In this document: positions 14,779-23,253 of the stretch, in pieces
How the letters are laid out: every line of letters starts with the position of its first letter
Position numbering within the stretch: position 1 is the first letter of the stretch
Assembly (NCBI RefSeq): GCF_947500125.1
Contig: NZ_CANMRA010000004.1
Span: forward strand, 124,001-188,000
Direction: 5' to 3'
Length of the DNA stretch: 64,000 nt
Origin: an uncultured Kocuria sp.
GTDB lineage: Bacteria; Actinomycetota; Actinomycetes; Actinomycetales; Micrococcaceae
Notes under the pieces: model-generated
Told to the model about the DNA's origin: nothing
What the model saw: only the letters and a program-made list of their open reading frames with translations
The model's database searches: none
Program-made: the position numbers and the translations under genes

Positions 14779-16128
14779 CTAGACGTCGAGCTCGTCCAGG
14801 GCGGCCTGGTAGGCCTCGTGGTAGGTGGGGAACTGGGCGACCTGGTCGCGCAGCACGTCCAGCGGCAGCTGCGTGCGGATGGCCAGCGAGGCCTGGTGGA
14901 TCCACTCGCCGGCCATCGGGCCGACCGCCCACGCACCGATCAGCACCTTCCGCTCGGCATCGGCCAGCAGGCCGAGGTGCCCGCGCGGGTCCCGCTCGTA
15001 GGTCCAGGGGCGGGCCAGGGACCGCGCCAGGTCCAGCTCGACGGCCGCGGTGCGGATCCCGCGCTGCTCCGCCTGGTCCCCGGTCAGTCCGGCGGTCGCG
15101 ATCTCGGGGTCGGCGAACACCACCCGCGGGATGCCCTCGTAGCCGGCCGGGCGCGGGCGTCCGAGGATGGCGTCGGCGGCGATCCGCCCCTGGTACTTGG
15201 CCACGTGGGTGAAGGGCATGACGCCGGTGACGTCGCCGATCGCCCACAGGTTCTGCCCGGCGCGGCAGTGCTCGTCGACGAGCACCTCGCCGTGCTCGCC
15301 CAGCTCCGCCCCGGCGTCCTCGCACCCGAGGTCCTGGGTGCGGGGCCTGCGGCCGGTGCCGAAGATCACGACGTCGGCCACGACCTCGGTCCCGTCGTCG
15401 AGGGAGAGGACGCTGTCCTCGCCGACCCGTCGCGCTCCGGTGGCCGAGGCCTGCAGGCGGACGTCCACGCCGGCCTCGACGAGGTAGCCGTGCAGGAGTT
15501 CCCCCACCCGTGGCTCCTCCCGGCCCAGCAGCCGTGGGCCGCGGTGGACGAGGGTGACCTCGACCCCGTAGGCGGCCAGGAACGTGGCCGTCTCCACCCC
15601 GACCGCGCCGCCGCCGACGATCACCGCCCGCTCCGGCAGATCGCGGGTGGTGTAGGTCTCCCGGTTCGTCCACGCGGTGACCTCCTCGATGCCCTCGATC
15701 GGAGGGACGACGGCCTGGGAGCCGGTGGCCAGGACGACGTGCTCGGCGGTGATCTCCCGATCGCCGGCCCGGATCCGGCCCGGTCCCGTGAGACGGGCCT
15801 CTCCCCGGATCACGGTGGCGCCCTGGTCGGTGTAGCCCTCGGCCTGGGCGGAGTCGTCCAGGTGCCGGGCCATGACGTCGCGGTACTCCCGGGCCCCGTT
15901 CCAATCCAGGTCCGCGCCGGACATCCCGGCGGTCCGGCGGACCTCGGTGCGGGCCTCCACGGGCCGCAGGACCGTCTTGGAGGGGACGCACGCCCAGTAG
16001 GCGCACTCCCCGCCGATCAGTTCCCGCTCGAGGATCGCGACCTTCTTCCCGGCCGCGATGAGCCGGCCGGCCACGACCTCACCGCCGGGCCCCATGCCCA
16101 GCACCGCCACGTCGAAGTGTTCGCTCAT
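14779..16128 (-). CDS. FAD pyridine-nucleotide disulfide oxidoreductase, MerA/Lpd-like
   Basis: The 449-aa flavoenzyme has the FAD-binding DVAVLGMGPGGEVVAGRL motif at the N terminus and a redox-active cysteine pair in GGECAYWACVPSKT (CX4C). The NAD(P)-binding RAVIVGGGAVGVETATFLA follows, then the FAD-contacting LWAIGDVTG, and a C-terminal dimerisation domain with FPTYHEAYQAA. The overall form matches dihydrolipoamide dehydrogenase and mercuric reductase relatives. There is no HMA domain and no C-terminal cysteine pair, so mercury reduction is unlikely. It stands apart from any 2-oxoacid dehydrogenase gene. GAGGGA precedes ATG 16128. Confidence 0.9.
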   Translation of the reverse strand: MSEHFDVAVLGMGPGGEVVAGRLIAAGKKVAILERELIGGECAYWACVPSKTVLRPVEARTEVRRTAGMSGADLDWNGAREYRDVMARHLDDSAQAEGYTDQGATVIRGEARLTGPGRIRAGDREITAEHVVLATGSQAVVPPIEGIEEVTAWTNRETYTTRDLPERAVIVGGGAVGVETATFLAAYGVEVTLVHRGPRLLGREEPRVGELLHGYLVEAGVDVRLQASATGARRVGEDSVLSLDDGTEVVADVVIFGTGRRPRTQDLGCEDAGAELGEHGEVLVDEHCRAGQNLWAIGDVTGVMPFTHVAKYQGRIAADAILGRPRPAGYEGIPRVVFADPEIATAGLTGDQAEQRGIRTAAVELDLARSLARPWTYERDPRGHLGLLADAERKVLIGAWAVGPMAGEWIHQASLAIRTQLPLDVLRDQVAQFPTYHEAYQAALDELDV

Positions 16129-16221
16129 GTCTGTCCCTCGTCCTCCTCGTCGGACTCCTGGCCGGATGCCTGATCGGACTCCCGATCGGGTTGCTGACCG
16201 GACACCGTGCTCGGTGGTGCT

Positions 16222-16252
16222 CCTGCCGGAGGGCGTCACCCTCTCCGGCAGG
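16222..16252 (-). terminator. Hairpin after the alpha/beta hydrolase gene
   Basis: A perfect 10-bp stem (cctgccggag/ctccggcagg) with an 11-base loop lies 48 bp after the hydrolase stop. It probably ends the monooxygenase-hydrolase transcript. Confidence 0.5.
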
Positions 16253-16299
16253 ACGCACCTGCTCGGCGGCGGCTGTGGACCCACGGGGCGCGGGCGTGG

Positions 16300-17295
16300 T
16301 CAACAGGTGGAACGGTACTCCTCGACCGAGGCCACGAATTCCCGGGCCAGCTCCACCAGCTCCTCGGTCCGCTCGATCTGGGGCATGTGGCCGGTGTCCG
16401 GGAAGACGTGCAGCCGGGCCTCCGGCAGGGCCGCGGCCGCGGCCTCCGCGTGGTGGGCGGGCAGCACCGCGTCCTGGTCGCCCCACACCACGAGCACGGG
16501 CAGGCCCGATGCCCGCACCTTCGCCAGGAGGGCCCTCCGCCACCCCGGCAGCACGCCGACCACCGGCAGTCCGATGCTGCGGTAGGTGCCCAGGAACGTG
16601 GCCCGGAAGTCCGGCTGCGAGCCCACCAGCGCCGCGTGCCGGAGCCGCTCCGGGGTGGCCAGGGCGGGGTCGAAGAAGCAGCTCTGGTTCGACCGCACCG
16701 CGGCGGCCCGCGCCAGGGGACGGAACCGGTGGCCCACCACGGGCAGGTGGGACAGGCCGCCCCACAGCATGGGCAGGGGGGAGACGTTGGCCTCCCGCCC
16801 GAACCCGGCGCTGTCGGCCAGCAGCAGCCCCGCGACCCGCCCGGGGTGCTCGGCGGCCACGGTCATGGCCACGGCGCCACCCAGGGAGTTGCCCATGAGG
16901 TGCACCGGCCGGTCCTCGCCGAGCGCGTCGAGCACCCCGACCACGGCGCGGGCGAACGTCCCGAGCCCGGGCTTCTCCGCGCCGGCGGGGGTGAGCCCGA
17001 AGCCGGGGAGGTCCATGCTGAGCACCCGGTGGTCCCGCGCCAGCAGCTCGTGGGCGGCCGACCAGTCCTCCAGGCTGCGGCCGATGCCGTGCAGCAGCAC
17101 GACCGGCGGCGCCTCCGCGGGGCCGGAACGGCGGATGCGCACGGGCCGGCCGGCGACCTCCACCGTCGTCGTCGTGGCGTGGAGCCCCTCGACGCGGACG
17201 TCCCCGGCGGAGGCCTCCGCGGCAGGGAGCTCCGCGGCAGGGAGCTCCGCGGTGGAGGCGTCCGCTGCGGGGTGCGAGGTGTGCTGGTCGGTCAT
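16300..17295 (-). CDS. Alpha/beta hydrolase (esterase-like), LipR-type context
   Basis: The 331-aa hydrolase has the oxyanion-region HGIGRSLEDW, the nucleophile elbow GNSLG with Ser137, an acid in VVWGDQDAVLP and the catalytic His in PDTGHMPQIE. The N-terminal 45 residues are a repetitive Ala/Glu/Pro-rich head (AELPAAELPAAE), encoded by a duplicated 15-bp unit. The start overlaps the monooxygenase stop by ATGA and also has GCAGGAGG, so the two are co-expressed. A Baeyer-Villiger enzyme makes an ester or lactone from a ketone, and this hydrolase is well placed to open it. The substrate is unknown. Confidence 0.88.
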   Translation of the reverse strand: MTDQHTSHPAADASTAELPAAELPAAEASAGDVRVEGLHATTTTVEVAGRPVRIRRSGPAEAPPVVLLHGIGRSLEDWSAAHELLARDHRVLSMDLPGFGLTPAGAEKPGLGTFARAVVGVLDALGEDRPVHLMGNSLGGAVAMTVAAEHPGRVAGLLLADSAGFGREANVSPLPMLWGGLSHLPVVGHRFRPLARAAAVRSNQSCFFDPALATPERLRHAALVGSQPDFRATFLGTYRSIGLPVVGVLPGWRRALLAKVRASGLPVLVVWGDQDAVLPAHHAEAAAAALPEARLHVFPDTGHMPQIERTEELVELAREFVASVEEYRSTC

Positions 17296-18899
17296 GCGTG
17301 GGCCTCCTGCGGGCGGGCACCGCGGCGGGCCGCGGTGCGGGGGACGAGGTCGAGGGTCCGCGACAGCGGGGTGCGCAGGGTGGTCGCGGAGTCCAGCAGG
17401 TAGTTCTGCCGCACCCGCCACGGGTGCCGGTCGCCCTGGCGCGGGAAGGCGCCGATCGCGCGCTGGACGTAGCCGGAGCTGAGGTCGAGCAGCGGGTGCT
17501 CGGCCATGTCCCGGCGCGCGCGCGGCACCACGGCCCCGGCGTCGTGGCGCCGCAGGTGCCGGAGCACCTTGCACACCAGCCGGTGGGTGAGGTCGGCGCG
17601 CAGGGTCCAGGACGCGTTGGTGTAGCCGATGCACAGCGCGAAGTTCGGCACGCCGGTGAGCATCGCCCCGTTCCACACGAACTGCTCGGACAGCTCCACC
17701 GGCGTCCCGTCCACGGTCAGGACGATCCCGCCGAAGGGGATCAGCCGCAGACCCGTGGCGGTGACCACGAGGTCGGCCTCGAGCACCCGGCCGCCGCCGA
17801 GCCGCACGCCCTCCGGCACGAACGTGTCGATCGTGTCGGTGACGACCTCCGCCCGCCCCTTCCGCAGGGCCTTGAACAGGTCCGCGTTCGGCACCGCGCA
17901 CAGCCGCTGGTCCCACGGGTCGTAGGACGGGGTGAAGTGCTCGGCCACGAGCTCCTCCGAGCCGAGCACGCGCGCGGCCCGGGACGTGAAGAACTGCCGG
18001 GCCGCGGCCGGGCGGCGCCGGCAGAACTGGTACACGGCCGTGCTGAACAGGATGTTCTTGGCCCGGATGACCCGGTGGGCGAGCCCCGGGGGCAGGAACC
18101 GGCGCAGCACGTCGGCCCGCTTGTCGCGGCCGGGCACGGCGCTGATCCACGTGGGGGAGCGCTGCAGCATCGTCACGCTCGCGGCCTCGGCGGCCATGGC
18201 CGGTACCAGGGTCACCGCGGTGGCGCCGCTGCCGACCACCAGCACGCGCCGGCCGGTCCAGTCCAGGTCCTCGGGCCAGAACTGCGGGTGCACCACCCGG
18301 CCGCGGAAGTCCTCCAGGCCGGGCAGCACGGGGTCGTGGCCGCGGTCGTAGTCGTAGTAGCCGGCGCACGAGTACAGGAACGAGCACGTCATGGTGCGCC
18401 GGTGCACGGTGCCGTCCTCGTCGCGGACCTCCAGGCCCAGGGTCCAGCGCTGCTCGGTCCCGGACCAGTCCGCCGACACCACCCTGGTGCGGAGGCGCAG
18501 GTGCTGGCCGATGCCGAACTCCTCCGCCGTCTCGTGGATGTAGGCGAGGATCGACGGTCCGTCGGCGATCGACTGCGGGTCCCGCCACGGCTTGAAGGAG
18601 TAGCCGAGCGTGAACATGTCGGAGTCGGAGCGCACGCCCGGGTAGCGGAACAGGTCCCAGGTCCCGCCCAGGGCGTCCCGCGCCTCGAGCACGGCGTAGG
18701 ACAGCTCGGGGCACTCGGTCTGCAGGCGGTAGGCCGCGCCGATGCCGGACAGGCCGGCTCCGACGACGACGACGTCCCGGTGGTCGGTCCCGCCGGACGA
18801 CGCGCCGGGGGCCGCGCCGGGGGCCGCGCCGGGGAGCTCGCCGGGGGAGTCGCTGGTGGTCGCACCGGGCGATGCGCTGGCGGTGGAAGGTGCTGGCAT
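17292..18899 (-). CDS. Baeyer-Villiger flavin monooxygenase, MymA-like
   Basis: The 535-aa FAD/NADPH monooxygenase carries the Baeyer-Villiger fingerprint FXGXXXHXXXWP at residues 198-209 (FRGRVVHPQFWP). The first Rossmann motif is GAGLSG (47-52) and the second GSGATA (223-228). GGTWDLFRYPGVRSDSDMFTLGYSFKPW is the segment shared with mycobacterial MymA and EthA relatives. The first 38 residues are a disordered Pro/Gly/Ala tail with PGAA repeats. It heads a two-gene operon with the hydrolase and is divergent from an AraC regulator. Two copies of a 16-bp motif lie 33-69 bp upstream of the start. Likely substrates are ketones or long-chain lipids, by family only. Confidence 0.92.
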   Translation of the reverse strand: MPAPSTASASPGATTSDSPGELPGAAPGAAPGASSGGTDHRDVVVVGAGLSGIGAAYRLQTECPELSYAVLEARDALGGTWDLFRYPGVRSDSDMFTLGYSFKPWRDPQSIADGPSILAYIHETAEEFGIGQHLRLRTRVVSADWSGTEQRWTLGLEVRDEDGTVHRRTMTCSFLYSCAGYYDYDRGHDPVLPGLEDFRGRVVHPQFWPEDLDWTGRRVLVVGSGATAVTLVPAMAAEAASVTMLQRSPTWISAVPGRDKRADVLRRFLPPGLAHRVIRAKNILFSTAVYQFCRRRPAAARQFFTSRAARVLGSEELVAEHFTPSYDPWDQRLCAVPNADLFKALRKGRAEVVTDTIDTFVPEGVRLGGGRVLEADLVVTATGLRLIPFGGIVLTVDGTPVELSEQFVWNGAMLTGVPNFALCIGYTNASWTLRADLTHRLVCKVLRHLRRHDAGAVVPRARRDMAEHPLLDLSSGYVQRAIGAFPRQGDRHPWRVRQNYLLDSATTLRTPLSRTLDLVPRTAARRGARPQEAHA

Positions 18900-18931
18900 G
18901 GTTCCAGGATCGCCCGGCGCACCCCGGAAGA

Positions 18932-18968
18932 CTTGACGCTGCGCGACGATTGCTTGACCCTGGGCGAC
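18932..18968. promoter_or_regulatory. AraC-type operator pair, copies 1 and 2
   Basis: CTTGACGCTGCGCGAC (18932-18947) and CTTGACCCTGGGCGAC (18953-18968) are direct repeats with a 21-bp pitch, about two helical turns. They fill the gap between the divergent monooxygenase and AraC genes, and the second copy abuts the AraC ATG. The same pair recurs at 19999-20035. Direct repeats at this pitch are typical AraC-family sites. Confidence 0.8.
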
Positions 18969-19994
18969 ATGACGGTCATCCGGTCCGCGGGTCTGCGCGG
19001 CTTCCGCGCCGCGGTCGCGGAGCTCGGCGGCAACGCCGAGGCCCTCGCGGACGCCGCCGGCCTGCCGCGGGCCGCCCTGGACACCGACGACCTCCTGGTG
19101 CCGGAGCGGGCCGTGGGGCGGGTGCTCGAGACCGCCGCCCGGGAGCTGTGCTGCCCCGACCTGGGACTGCGGGTCGCCGCCCGGCAGGACCCTGGTGTGC
19201 TCGGCCCGCTCGCGCTCGCCGCCCGCCACTCCGAGACGGTGCGCGACGCCCTCGAGTGCACCTCCCGCTACCTGTTCGTCCACGCCCCGTCCCTCGAGCT
19301 GGCGCTGGTGCAGGACCCCTACGGCGCCCGCGGGGTGACCGCGGTGCGCTACGGCGGGTCATCCGCGACCGCCCGGGACCCCGGGCACGGCAGTCCCCAG
19401 GGCACCGACCTCGGCCTGGGCCTGCTGCACCGGGCCCTGACCTCCCTGGTGGGCGGTCGCTACGGGCTGCGCACGGTCGAGCTGGCCCACCGGCCGGCGG
19501 CACCGCTGCGGGCCTACGAGGAGTTCTTCGGCGCGCCCGTGCGCACCGGCCGCCCCGAGGTCCTCCTGCGGATCCCCACGAGCACGCTCGCCCGGCCGCT
19601 GCACGGGGACGCCGGGGTCCGGCAGGTGGCGCTCGCCTTCCTCGACACCCAGCTCCCCGGGGCCGGCTCCGCGTGGGCGCCCCGGGTCCGGGGCGTGCTG
19701 GTGCAGCTGCTCGGCACCGCGGCCCCGGAGATCGAGGCCGTGGCCCGCGTGCTGGACCTGCACCCCCGCACCCTGCAGCGCCGGCTCGCCGAGGAGGGCA
19801 CCACCTTCGGCGCCGTCCTCGACGAGACCCGGCGCAGCGCGGCCCTGCGCTGGCTCACCACCACCGACGTCCCGCTCGGCCAGATCGCCGGGCTGGTGGG
19901 GCTCTCGGAGTCCTCGGCCCTCACCCGGTGCGCCCGCCGCTGGTGGGGCGCCCCACCGCGGGACGTCCGCCGTCGGGGCCCCCGGACCGCCTGA
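18969..19994 (+). CDS. AraC-family regulator, VirS/OruR-like
   Basis: The 341-aa regulator has an N-terminal ligand domain (about 1-190; Arabinose_bd type, opening with SAGLRGFRAAVAELGG) and a C-terminal pair of helix-turn-helix motifs. These are VARVLDLHPRTLQRRLAEEGTTF and LGQIAGLVGLSESSALTRC. This architecture and its place beside a MymA-like monooxygenase match VirS, the activator of the mycobacterial mymA operon. It probably binds the 16-bp direct repeats on both of its flanks and so controls the monooxygenase-hydrolase operon and the SDR gene. The ATG directly follows an operator copy and no Shine-Dalgarno is visible, so a leaderless mRNA or a later start is possible. Confidence 0.88.
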   Translation: MTVIRSAGLRGFRAAVAELGGNAEALADAAGLPRAALDTDDLLVPERAVGRVLETAARELCCPDLGLRVAARQDPGVLGPLALAARHSETVRDALECTSRYLFVHAPSLELALVQDPYGARGVTAVRYGGSSATARDPGHGSPQGTDLGLGLLHRALTSLVGGRYGLRTVELAHRPAAPLRAYEEFFGAPVRTGRPEVLLRIPTSTLARPLHGDAGVRQVALAFLDTQLPGAGSAWAPRVRGVLVQLLGTAAPEIEAVARVLDLHPRTLQRRLAEEGTTFGAVLDETRRSAALRWLTTTDVPLGQIAGLVGLSESSALTRCARRWWGAPPRDVRRRGPRTA

Positions 19995-19998
19995 CGGT

Positions 19999-20035
19999 GT
20001 CGCGGCGCGTCAACTTCCTGTCGCGGAGGGTCAAG
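19999..20035. promoter_or_regulatory. AraC-type operator pair, copies 3 and 4
   Basis: On the minus strand GTTGACGCGCCGCGAC (20014-19999) and CTTGACCCTCCGCGAC (20035-20020) repeat the motif found at 18932-18968, again with an exact 21-bp pitch. Relative to the SDR gene the motif points the same way as the other pair does relative to the monooxygenase gene. This makes the SDR a likely second target of the AraC protein. Confidence 0.8.
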
Positions 20036-20127
20036 CGGCGACCGGGGCCCGCCCGCACACTGGACAGCAGGCCCCCGATCCACGACCCCGATCCACGACC
20101 CCCGAACCGCGACCCCAGGAGCAGCCC

Positions 20128-21012
20128 GTGTCCCCGTCCGCACCCTTCCGCTTCGCCGGCGCCACCGCGGTGCTCACCGGCGCCGCCTCCGGCATCGGCG
20201 AGCAGCTGGCCCACGGCCTCGCCGCCCGCGGCACCCACCTGGTGCTCCTCGACCGGGACGCGGCGGGACTCGAGACCGTCGCCGGGGCGATCCGTGCCGG
20301 GCACCCGGACCTGCCGGTGCGCACGGTCGTGGCCGACCTGGCCGAGCTGTCCGCGCTGCCCGGGGTGGCCGGGCGGATCCGGGCCGAGCACCCGCGGATC
20401 GACCTGCTGGTCAACAATGCGGGCGTGGGACTCGGCGGGACCTTCGAGCAGGTCTCCGCCGAGGAGTTCGACTGGCTCATGGACATCAACTTCCGGGCGC
20501 CCGTGGTGCTCACCCGCGAGCTGCTGCCCGCCCTGCTCGCCGCCCCCGGCAGCCACCTGGTCAACCTCTCCAGCCTGTTCGGCCTGATCGCCCCGCCCGG
20601 ACAGGTGGCCTACTCCGCGAGCAAGTACGCCCTGCGCGGGTTCACCGAGGGCCTGCGCCACGAGCTGGCGGGGCGCGTGGGGGTCACCGTGGTCCACCCG
20701 GGCGGGGTCCGGACCCGGATCGCCGAGACCGCGCGCACCCCGGCCGTCGTGACCGAGGATCGGGCGCGGAAGGACCGGGAGGACTTCGCGGCGCTGTTGA
20801 GCTATCCGGCGGAGCGGGCGGCCGCCGACATCCTCGGGGCCGTGGAGCGGCGCCGGGGTCGGCTGCTCGTGGCCCCCAGCGCCGTGCTGCCGGATCTCGT
20901 GGCGCGAGTCCTCCCGGGCTCCTACTGGCCGGTCCTGCGGCACGCACCCCGGGTCCTGAAGCACGCGCCCCGGGTCCTGCGGCGTCTTCCCGGGCGACGG
21001 CGCCGGACCTAG
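20128..21012 (+). CDS. Short-chain dehydrogenase/reductase
   Basis: The 294-aa NAD(P)-dependent SDR has the cofactor motif TGAASGIG (17-24), NNAG (96-99) and the catalytic set Ser148/149, Tyr162 and Lys166 (YSASK). The C-terminal tail is basic and contains a duplicated HAPRVL segment. The GTG start at 20128 is set by CAGGAG six bases upstream. It resembles the SDR encoded next to mymA in mycobacteria. In this locus it could make the ketone for the Baeyer-Villiger enzyme from an alcohol, or reduce its product. An operator pair 92-129 bp upstream suggests shared AraC control. Confidence 0.9.
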   Translation: MSPSAPFRFAGATAVLTGAASGIGEQLAHGLAARGTHLVLLDRDAAGLETVAGAIRAGHPDLPVRTVVADLAELSALPGVAGRIRAEHPRIDLLVNNAGVGLGGTFEQVSAEEFDWLMDINFRAPVVLTRELLPALLAAPGSHLVNLSSLFGLIAPPGQVAYSASKYALRGFTEGLRHELAGRVGVTVVHPGGVRTRIAETARTPAVVTEDRARKDREDFAALLSYPAERAAADILGAVERRRGRLLVAPSAVLPDLVARVLPGSYWPVLRHAPRVLKHAPRVLRRLPGRRRRT

Positions 21013-21021
21013 GCTGAGCGC

Positions 21022-21387
21022 ATGACCAGCACGCTCTCCGCCGTCGTCGTCGACTGCCGCGATCCCGAGACCCTCGCGCGCTTCTGGTGCGCCGCCCTGG
21101 GCTACGTCGTCCACGGGGAGGCCGAGGGCTACGTGGGGATTGTTCCCGCCGAGGGCGGCGGCCCGCACCTGGACTTCGTGCTCGTCCCCGAGCCCCGGAC
21201 GGTCAAGAACCGCCTGCACCTCGACCTGCGCGCCGTGGACACCGACCAGGACGCGGAGGTCGCGCGCCTGGAGTCCCTCGGGGCCCGTCGCGCGGACGTG
21301 GGACAGGGGCCCGAGGTGACCTGGGTGGTGCTGGCCGACCCGGAGGGCAACGAGTTCTGCGTGCTCGCCGACCTCGAGGACGCGTGA
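21022..21387 (+). CDS. VOC/glyoxalase-superfamily protein
   Basis: The 121-aa protein is a single vicinal-oxygen-chelate module of the Glyoxalase_6 type. It opens TLSAVVVDCRDPETLARFWCAALGY, contains HLDFVLVPEPRTVKNRLHLDL and ends WVVLADPEGNEFCVL. His residues in HLDF and RLHLDL and the Glu in GNEFCVL are the usual metal or binding positions. It may be a hydroxylase-like or antibiotic-binding enzyme; the family does not tell. It starts nine bases after the SDR stop, so it may be read through from that gene. It converges on ychJ with a ten-base gap. Confidence 0.85.
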   Translation: MTSTLSAVVVDCRDPETLARFWCAALGYVVHGEAEGYVGIVPAEGGGPHLDFVLVPEPRTVKNRLHLDLRAVDTDQDAEVARLESLGARRADVGQGPEVTWVVLADPEGNEFCVLADLEDA

Positions 21388-21397
21388 CCCGGCGGGC

Positions 21398-21787
21398 TCA
21401 GGCGACCACGCCGTCCACGTAGTACCACCGGCCGTCCTCCCGCCGGAATCGCGAGTTCTCCCGCTGGGTCCCCCGGGTGCCGCCCGCACCGCGCCAGTGG
21501 GCGGTGAAGTCCACCCACCCCTCGGCGTCGAAGGGACCGCCGCCCGTCACCCCGTGGACGTCCAGCCGGGTCCAGCGCAGTGCGGGGTTCAGCCCCACGG
21601 ACTCCGGGCGCGTGCCCGGGTGCCACGTGGCCAGCAGATAGGCCTCGTCCCCGGCGGCGAAGGCGCTGAACCGCGAGCGCATGAGCAGCTCGGCCGTGGG
21701 CGCCGGGCGGCCGCCGTGGAAGCGGCCGCAGCACGCGCCGTAGGTCTCCCCGGTGCCGCAGGGGCAGCGGGCGTCGTCGTCGATCAC
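21398..21787 (-). CDS. YchJ-family protein with SEC-C metal motif
   Basis: The 129-aa protein starts with the SEC-C zinc motif CPCGTGETYGACCGRFH and continues with the UPF0225/YchJ domain (PAPTAELLMRSRFSAFAAGDEAYLLATWHP, later WVDFTAHWR and RFRREDGRWYYVDG). This is an NTF2-like fold of unknown function. The GTG start overlaps the purine-permease stop (GTGA), so it is translationally coupled to the permease and is the last gene of that operon. Confidence 0.9.
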   Translation of the reverse strand: MIDDDARCPCGTGETYGACCGRFHGGRPAPTAELLMRSRFSAFAAGDEAYLLATWHPGTRPESVGLNPALRWTRLDVHGVTGGGPFDAEGWVDFTAHWRGAGGTRGTQRENSRFRREDGRWYYVDGVVA

Positions 21788-23253
21788 GCCATCCAGCCCT
21801 CGACCACGCCCTTGCCGAAGAACACCACGAAGGCCGCCGCCACGACGTACATCAGCGGGTGGACCTCCTTGCCGCGTCCCTGCACGAGACGGATGAAGAC
21901 GTAGGAGACGAAGCCGGCGCCGATGCCGTCCGCGATCGAGTAGGTGAACGGCATGACGGCGAACGTCAGGAAGGAGGGCACGGACAGGCCCCAGTCGTCC
22001 CACTCGATGCGCACGACCTGCTTGGCCATGAGGAAGCCCACCACGACCATGGCCGGGGCCACGGCCTCGAACGGCACCACGTTGACCAGCGGGGTGATGA
22101 ACATGGCGAGCAGGAACAGCACGCCGGTGACCACGTTGGCCAGGCCGGTGCGGGCGCCGTCGGCGATGCCGGTGGAGGACTCCACGAAGATCTGGTTGGA
22201 GGACACGGAGCCCGCGCCGCCCGCGATCGCGCCCGCGGCGTCCACGAGCAGGATCTTGTCCACGTTCTGGATCTGCCCGTTGCGGCCCACGAGCCCGGCC
22301 TGCTGGGAGAGCCCGACCATCGTGCCCATCGCGTCGAAGAAGATCGAGAGCAGGATCGTGAAGATCAGCAGTGCCGCGGCGAGGGCCCCGAGGCTCTGGA
22401 ACGCCTCGAGCGGGGCGGCCGAGCCCACGAGGGAGAGGTCCGGCAGCGCCACGAACGAGGTGGGGGCCGCCGGCACCACGAGCGACCACCCGGTGGGGGC
22501 GTCCACCGAGGAGCCGGACGGGACGACCGCCTCGAGCACGTGGGCGAGGATCGTCGTGGTGACCACGGCGATCAGGATGGCGCCGCGGACGTTGCGGACG
22601 ATGAGGGCCACGGTCAGGAGCAGGCCGACCACGAACGTCAGCATGGGCCAGCCCAGCAGCGTCCCGCCGTCGCCGAGCTGCACGGGCACGGTGGTGCCGG
22701 CGGCGTCCGGGATGCGGCGCACGAAGCCGGCGTTCACGAAGCCGATCAGAGCGATGAACAGGCCGATGCCCACCACGATGGCGGTCTTCAGGGACGCCGG
22801 CACGGCGTTGAACACGGCGGTGCGGAAGCCCGTGAGCACCAGGACGAACATGATCAGACCCGCCCACACCACCAGCCCCATCACCTGCGGCCAGGTGAGC
22901 TCCGGGGTGGTCACGATGGTCACGGCGAGGAACGCGTTGACGCCCAGACCGGTGGCGATCGCGAAGGGCGCGCGGGCCACGACGCCCATGAGGATGGTCA
23001 GCACACCGGCGACGAGCGCCGTCACGGCGGCGACGCGCTCACCGCCCAGGACGTTGCCGGCGCCGTCCGGGCCGTAGCCGAGGATCAGCGGGTTGAGCAC
23101 CACGATGTAGCTCATCGCGATGAACGTCGCCACGCCGCCGCGGACCTCGCTCGTCACCGAGGAGCCGCGCTCGCTGATCTTGAAGAAGCGGTCCAGGCCG
23201 TTGCGCGGCGGGCCGGAGGGAGTCTCCGTGGAGACGGAAGCGGAGGATGCCAT
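21784..23253 (-). CDS. NCS2-family purine permease, AzgA-like
   Basis: The 489-aa integral membrane protein has about 12-14 transmembrane helices and is predicted to import adenine, guanine or hypoxanthine with protons. Family marks are VRGGVATFIAMSYIVVLNP near the start, ATGLGVNAFLA, the half-helix region FFDAMGTMVGLSQQAGL and SSNQIFVESSTGIADGARTGLANVVTG. Length matches the AzgA group (about 430-490). No purine riboswitch or nearby purine gene was found. The downstream ychJ overlaps by four bases. Confidence 0.93.
   Translation of the reverse strand: MASSASVSTETPSGPPRNGLDRFFKISERGSSVTSEVRGGVATFIAMSYIVVLNPLILGYGPDGAGNVLGGERVAAVTALVAGVLTILMGVVARAPFAIATGLGVNAFLAVTIVTTPELTWPQVMGLVVWAGLIMFVLVLTGFRTAVFNAVPASLKTAIVVGIGLFIALIGFVNAGFVRRIPDAAGTTVPVQLGDGGTLLGWPMLTFVVGLLLTVALIVRNVRGAILIAVVTTTILAHVLEAVVPSGSSVDAPTGWSLVVPAAPTSFVALPDLSLVGSAAPLEAFQSLGALAAALLIFTILLSIFFDAMGTMVGLSQQAGLVGRNGQIQNVDKILLVDAAGAIAGGAGSVSSNQIFVESSTGIADGARTGLANVVTGVLFLLAMFITPLVNVVPFEAVAPAMVVVGFLMAKQVVRIEWDDWGLSVPSFLTFAVMPFTYSIADGIGAGFVSYVFIRLVQGRGKEVHPLMYVVAAAFVVFFGKGVVEGWMA

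Noticed and set aside
14779-16128. Mercuric reductase (merA) call for the disulfide oxidoreductase
   Set aside because: There is no heavy-metal-associated domain, no C-terminal vicinal cysteine pair and no mer genes nearby. Only the general flavoenzyme class is supported.
18932-18968. TTGAC elements as -35 promoter boxes for the AraC gene
   Set aside because: No -10 lies at a suitable distance. The full 16-bp motif and its repetition at the SDR promoter are better explained as regulator half-sites.
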